Made by a program: the position numbers and the translations under genes
The notes under the pieces: generated by a model
What the model saw: the letters and a program-made list of their open reading frames with translations, nothing else
Told to the model about the DNA's origin: nothing
The model's database searches: none
Shown: piece by piece, positions 56,587 to 60,530 of the stretch
Position numbering within the stretch: position 1 is the stretch's first letter
Layout of the letters: each line of letters starts with the position of its first letter
From: Companilactobacillus keshanensis
Lineage (GTDB): Bacteria; Bacillota; Bacilli; Lactobacillales; Lactobacillaceae
DNA: 60,530 bases
Direction of reading: 5' to 3'
Assembly: GCF_003946205.1 (NCBI RefSeq)
Contig: NZ_RHOS01000014.1
Location: forward strand, 1 to 60,530

Positions 56587-57777
56587 TTATTTTTTGATTA
56601 TTTCATCATTTTTCGGTTCATCGAGCTCTTTTATATCTTGCTCATCGTACCAAGTCGAATTACGTTTGAACCAATTGAAGATCCTTGTACAGATTATTTT
56701 TAAAATTGCAAAGATCGGAATACCAGCAATCATTCCAATCAAACCAAACATACCTGCAGCAACTAATAATACTAAAATAGTGGTTACTGGATGCATCTGC
56801 ATTTTATTTCCCACAATGATCGGCGAAATAACACGTGTTTCAATTGTCTGCTCAACGATAAAGACAATCAATACCTTAATTACCATTGAAGGTGAAACAA
56901 AGGCAGCAATAACAAGTGAAGGTATCAAGGCCAAAGTTGAACCTACGTACGGGATCAGATTTAAAATACCAGCAGCAATACCTAAAACTAAAGCATAGCG
57001 TTGACCGATAATTAGATAACCAACAAAGAACATTACGGCTACCCAGAATGCGACCGTCAACTGGCCCGTTATATATGAACTAAGTGACTGGCTCATTTCT
57101 GTCAACATATCAGTAGCTGAACGACGTAATCTTGTTGGTACAAATTTAACAACTGAATCCTTGAACTTCTTATCATCCTTTAACATGAAGAAAAGAATGA
57201 ACGGTGCCGTAAGTAAGATTACAATAACATTAGTCACAACGCTCAAGGCTGAGCCAATATTATTGAACGTTTGCGGTAAAATATGGTCGATCGACTTTTC
57301 AAAATTAGAACTAAATTTGGCATTAGCATCAGCTAGTCGATCTTTGAAGACGTGTAACTTAGGATCTTTAAAGAGATCCTGTAATGATTTATTCAAAGAA
57401 TCCCAATACTGTGGCCAGTTTTTAGCCAAAGAATCGATCTGATTTTGAACAAATGGAATCAGCGACATAACTCCCCAGACTAATAAAGCCGCTATGATAA
57501 TAAAGACAAAGATTATTGATATTACTCTTTTAACATGAAACTTAGTCTCTAAAACATTTATCAGTGGATTAATTAAATAATACAGTATCAAGGCCAGAAT
57601 AACTGGTGGCATTGTGATACCTAAAATTTGATTTATCGGTGTGAAAACAAATTTTATCTTTGAAAATAAGAAAACTATTAAGAAGATCAAAAAAACATTC
57701 AATAGAACGACCGTTAATTGGTTGTTCAAAAACCATCGATAAAATAAGCTTTTTTCTTTCTTTGGAGATTCTTTCAT
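56587..57777 (-). CDS. AI-2E-family (PF01594) membrane transporter
   Basis: 396 residues with about seven to eight membrane segments. Conserved pieces are the SSYITGQLTVAFWVAVMFF and LNLIPYVGSTLALIPSLV regions. Members include TqsA-like exporters and Na+/H+-linked permeases, so the substrate is open. ATG at 57777 (MKESPKKEKS) has GGGTGAG upstream; the open frame to 57840 would cross the divergent promoter region. Divergent from pgl. Confidence 0.85.
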   Translation of the reverse strand: MKESPKKEKSLFYRWFLNNQLTVVLLNVFLIFLIVFLFSKIKFVFTPINQILGITMPPVILALILYYLINPLINVLETKFHVKRVISIIFVFIIIAALLVWGVMSLIPFVQNQIDSLAKNWPQYWDSLNKSLQDLFKDPKLHVFKDRLADANAKFSSNFEKSIDHILPQTFNNIGSALSVVTNVIVILLTAPFILFFMLKDDKKFKDSVVKFVPTRLRRSATDMLTEMSQSLSSYITGQLTVAFWVAVMFFVGYLIIGQRYALVLGIAAGILNLIPYVGSTLALIPSLVIAAFVSPSMVIKVLIVFIVEQTIETRVISPIIVGNKMQMHPVTTILVLLVAAGMFGLIGMIAGIPIFAILKIICTRIFNWFKRNSTWYDEQDIKELDEPKNDEIIKK

Positions 57778-57859
57778 ATACTCACCCACGTACTTTTCTA
57801 TAATAATTGGTTTACGCCATTTATAATGTATACTATACAATGTTTGGAGGTAATTATAA

Positions 57860-58873
57860 ATGTTAGAAAAGGTGCTACTTAGTGGCTACACCAACAGAGG
57901 GAAAGGAATTTATCAAGCTGAGCTTGACACAGATTCCCGAACCATCTCAGAACCAACACCATTGATCGACTTAAATGATCCGACATATATTGATGTTACA
58001 AACGATTTAAAATTGATAGCACTTGTCAAAAAAGATGGTCAGGGCGGTATTGCAGTCTACGACATTAATTCTGATCCTAAATTATTGGACGAAGATATTT
58101 CAGAAAAAACTTCACCATCTTACGTAAAATTTGATGCTAGTCGTAACTTGATCTTCAGTTCTTACTTTCATTTAAGCAAAGTAAAGATTGACCACTTGTC
58201 AACCAATGGCAAGATCGAGCATTACGCGACATTAATGTTTGAAGGCTCTGGTCCTAGACCTGAACAAGATCAATCAAAACCTCATTTCAGTGCTTTAACG
58301 CCTGATGGTAAACTAATTATCTGTGATTACGGAGCCGATCGTATATACATTTACGGTTTGGATGATCCTAAGAACCCTCAATTGTTGAATGAATACACCA
58401 TACCTAGTGGTTATGCACCTAGACATCTTGTCTTTCATCCAACTGAATCCTACCTATATGTAGCTTGCGAATTATCATCTAAAGTTTTGGTCTTAGAATA
58501 TGATCCAGAAGATTCGCGTCTAACTTTGGTTGATGAAGTTGATGCGGCTAAAGATGAACAAAAGAATACAACTTCTGCTATTAGAATCAGTAATGATGGT
58601 AAATTTCTCTATGTTTCAACTAGAGGAGCAGATGCACTTACCATCTTTACAGTCGATCCTGATGGCTCACGCCTAAAGAAAATCGACACGATAAAAACCA
58701 AAGGCAAGGGTCCTAGAGATTTTGATCTTGATCCTTCACAAAACTTTGTCCTTGCTGCTAATCAGGATAGTGATAATTTAACGCTTTATAAACGAAACTC
58801 CAAAAAAGGAATTTTAACAATTCTTGAATATGATATTGCTATTCCTGAGTGTGTATGTGTACACTTTATCTAG
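57860..58873 (+). CDS. pgl: 6-phosphogluconolactonase (YkgB-type beta-propeller lactonase)
   Basis: 337 residues arranged as seven-bladed propeller repeats (..LVFHPTESYLYVACELSS.., ..ISNDGKFLYVSTRGAD.., ..PRDFDLDPSQNFVLAANQ..). It hydrolyses 6-phosphogluconolactone in the oxidative pentose-phosphate route; transfer from Bacillus YkgB/Pgl is by homology. A TTGGTT-16-TATACT promoter lies just upstream, and TTGGAGG precedes the ATG. Confidence 0.9.
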   Translation: MLEKVLLSGYTNRGKGIYQAELDTDSRTISEPTPLIDLNDPTYIDVTNDLKLIALVKKDGQGGIAVYDINSDPKLLDEDISEKTSPSYVKFDASRNLIFSSYFHLSKVKIDHLSTNGKIEHYATLMFEGSGPRPEQDQSKPHFSALTPDGKLIICDYGADRIYIYGLDDPKNPQLLNEYTIPSGYAPRHLVFHPTESYLYVACELSSKVLVLEYDPEDSRLTLVDEVDAAKDEQKNTTSAIRISNDGKFLYVSTRGADALTIFTVDPDGSRLKKIDTIKTKGKGPRDFDLDPSQNFVLAANQDSDNLTLYKRNSKKGILTILEYDIAIPECVCVHFI

Positions 58874-58903
58874 TTTTAATTAATTTTAGGAGAAAATTTT
58901 ATA

Positions 58904-59743
58904 ATGATCATTGAAATAATAAAAACTATTATTCTGGGTATTATTGAAGGTTTTACTGAATTCCTACCTATCAGTTCAACTGGACATCTTTACCTAGCCG
59001 ATGAGTTCGTTAAATTAAACGAAACTCCTGCTTTTATCCACATGTTCATGGTTGTTATCCAGTTCGGTGCGATTTTAGCTGTTATCTTGATTTACTTTCA
59101 CAAACTCAATCCTTTCTCACCTAAGAAATCTAGTCATGAAAAGAAATTGACTTGGAATATTTGGTTTAAAGTTCTAGTTGCCATTATTCCTTCTGTCGTA
59201 ATTGGATTTCCACTAAATGATTGGATGGATGCCAATCTAACAAGCTGGCAAGTAATTGCAGCTACACTTTTGATTTATGGTATCTTGTTCATCGTTGTTG
59301 AGAATTACTTTAAAAACAAACGTCCTCAAGTAACTGATCTTGACAATCTTTCATATAAGACAGCCTTTGAGATTGGACTTTTCCAAGTGTTATCACTTGT
59401 TCCCGGAACATCACGTTCTGGTGCCACGATTCTCGGTGGTATCTCAATTGGTACTTCAAGATTCGTAGCTACTGAGTTCTCATTCTTCTTGGCTATTCCA
59501 ACTATGTTTGGTGCCAGTCTTTTGAAGATTATCAAATATTTCAAGAATGGAAATACATTTACATCCAGCCAAGCTATTATTTTAATTATCGGTACTCTAG
59601 TATCGTTTATCGTAGCTTATGGATCAATCAAGTTCTTGTTGAATTATATTAAACGTAATGACTTCAAGGCTTTTGGTTGGTATAGAATTATTTTAGCTGT
59701 TATTGTTATATTATACTTTGGATTCATGAAAGCTTACATTTAG
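58904..59743 (+). CDS. uppP: undecaprenyl-diphosphatase UppP (BacA)
   Basis: 279 residues with about eight membrane spans. It recycles undecaprenyl pyrophosphate for peptidoglycan and teichoic acid synthesis and confers bacitracin tolerance. The active-site loops [15 protein letters not shown] and [10 protein letters not shown] are intact. TAGGAGA precedes the ATG; 30 bases after pgl, perhaps read together. Confidence 0.96.
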   Translation: MIIEIIKTIILGIIEGFTEFLPISSTGHLYLADEFVKLNETPAFIHMFMVVIQFGAILAVILIYFHKLNPFSPKKSSHEKKLTWNIWFKVLVAIIPSVVIGFPLNDWMDANLTSWQVIAATLLIYGILFIVVENYFKNKRPQVTDLDNLSYKTAFEIGLFQVLSLVPGTSRSGATILGGISIGTSRFVATEFSFFLAIPTMFGASLLKIIKYFKNGNTFTSSQAIILIIGTLVSFIVAYGSIKFLLNYIKRNDFKAFGWYRIILAVIVILYFGFMKAYI

Positions 59744-59766
59744 AACGCCGTCGGGCGTTTTTTTTA
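59744..59766 (+). terminator. terminator of uppP
   Basis: AACGCC-GTCG-GGCGTT followed by a T run. Confidence 0.9.
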
Positions 59767-59778
59767 TGACAAAATTTA

Positions 59779-60435
59779 ATGGAAGAAGTGATTATTATCT
59801 TTAAAGAAATTGCTGTTGAAAACTTTACTAATATTCCCCAAGCTGTATTAGCTGGTGCCAATCGAATTGAATTAAATGACAATCTAGCTGCTGGTGGAAC
59901 TACACCAAGTTTGGGAGTTCTACAAGAAAGCGCCAAATATCTTCAAGAAAAATCTATTCCTTTAGTGGAAATGATTCGCCCTCGTGGTGGGAACTTTGTC
60001 TATAACGACTTGGAAATAAAAATGATGGAATCCGACTTATTTGAAGCGCAAAAGCTAGGTGTCGACGCTGTCACTTTTGGAGCCTTAACACCCACTGGTG
60101 AACTTGATGAAGATGCTATGGAACAATTAATCGCTGCTAGTGCTGGTATGCAAATTGTTTTCCATATGGCCTTCGATGATATATCGAATGATAAACAAGA
60201 TAAAACCATCGATTGGCTAGTTGATCACGATGTAGATCGTATTCTTACGCACGGTGGTCCGTTTGAAATTCCTATCACAGATAACCTGGATAATCTCAAG
60301 CGATTGATCAAATATGCGGACGGACGTATTACGATTTTACCTGGTGGCGGCGTTACATACGAAAATTGTGATGAAATTTCCGAGGTTTTAGGTGTTAAAG
60401 AATTACATGGTACGCGTTTAATTGATTTAGCTTAA
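59779..60435 (+). CDS. cutC: CutC-family copper-homeostasis/TIM-barrel protein
   Basis: 218 residues if read from ATG 59779. TIM barrel with family motifs KEIAVENF..ANRIELNDNLAAGGTTPS, VEMIRPRGGNFVY and HMAFDD, ILTHGG. Copper-related in name, but the biochemical role is uncertain. The start is unclear: the ATG lacks a ribosome site, GTG at 59788 has GGA at only 4 bases, and the family normally begins near IFKEIAVEN, after GGAAGAAGTG. A start at 59788 or a rare codon at 59794 is possible. Confidence 0.88.
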   Translation: MEEVIIIFKEIAVENFTNIPQAVLAGANRIELNDNLAAGGTTPSLGVLQESAKYLQEKSIPLVEMIRPRGGNFVYNDLEIKMMESDLFEAQKLGVDAVTFGALTPTGELDEDAMEQLIAASAGMQIVFHMAFDDISNDKQDKTIDWLVDHDVDRILTHGGPFEIPITDNLDNLKRLIKYADGRITILPGGGVTYENCDEISEVLGVKELHGTRLIDLA

Positions 60436-60457
60436 TTGCAAAAAAAAGGTATCTGCA

Positions 60458-60480
60458 ATGAACCCCAGTAATTGGAGTTG
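60458..60480 (+). mobile_element. possible end of an IS3-family insertion sequence (remnant)
   Basis: The run AATGAACCCCAGTAATTGG after an A-rich stretch resembles terminal repeats (TGAACCCC..AGTTGGA type) of IS3-family elements of lactobacilli. No transposase reading frame follows within the remaining 50 bases. Based on recall of the motif style only. Confidence 0.25.
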
Positions 60481-60493
60481 ATTATGAAATTTT

Positions 60494-60527
60494 ACGTCTA
60501 ATCACTTAAATGTGATTAGGCGTTTTT
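60494..60527 (+). terminator. terminator at the right edge
   Basis: ACGTCTAATCAC-TTAAAT-GTGATTAGGCGT followed by TTTTTT. It closes cutC or the following sequence. Confidence 0.85.
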
Positions 60528-60530
60528 TGA

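Overview
The window is a low-GC stretch of a Firmicutes chromosome that looks like the family Lactobacillaceae. The gene order supports this: whiA-yvcK-rapZ, uvrA-uvrB, trxB-lgt-hprK, phoU-pstBBACS-phoRP-prfB-secA-hpf-comFC-comFA, tagO, rny, recA-cinA-pgsA-rodZ-ymfIHF-ftsK. So do the SLAP-type and LPxTG-type surface proteins. A Companilactobacillus-like species is my guess; the family-level call is firm. There is no rRNA, tRNA, CRISPR array, prophage or intact insertion sequence. Most genes are on the minus strand.

Layout. (1) 1-6120: the tail of an unknown gene, a 1397-residue secreted SLAP-domain surface protein with a large internal duplication, and a divergent IclR-type regulator/KDPG-aldolase pair sharing a compact promoter region with a candidate cre site. 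(2) 6160-9690: clpP with a CIRCE operator, a DHA2-type MFS exporter coupled to a DUF1295/ICMT-like membrane protein, and a TMEM175-type channel. (3) 9690-17670: whiA-yvcK-rapZ, then uvrBA. The uvrBA promoter carries a LexA box and is followed by a convincing intrinsic terminator inside the leader. (4) 17785-25420: an Atg22/UMF1-type MFS with a cytosolic phosphodiesterase, a 63-residue membrane protein, an LPQTS-anchored CnaB protein, pgm, and a 452-base gap holding a ~124-bp tandem repeat. (5) 25420-40660: trxB, lgt, hprK, a yvlD/pspC pair, then the phosphate-uptake operon and its PhoRP sensor system, tightly packed behind prfB (programmed +1 frameshift) and secA, then hpf with a cre site on its -35 box. 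(6) 40690-49620: comFC/comFA, yvyE, tagO, rny, recA (LexA box), a short cinA, pgsA, rodZ. (7) 49680-60530: ymfI/ymfH/ymfF, ftsK, a DUF1149 gene, trmL with a leader that ends in a terminator, an AI-2E family permease, pgl, uppP, cutC, and a possible insertion-sequence end at the right edge.

How the genes connect. DNA repair is represented by two visible LexA sites (uvrBA, recA). Carbon status is represented by hprK (HPr kinase, the CcpA signal) and two candidate cre sites (eda/iclR and hpf). Phosphate status is represented by a PhoP-box-like repeat before pstS. Heat or protein stress is represented by CIRCE at clpP. No wholly new multi-gene system is evident. The most unusual signals are regulatory: the leader terminators before trmL and uvrB, the cre-controlled hpf, the prfB-phoP junction and the unexplained tandem repeat upstream of pgm.
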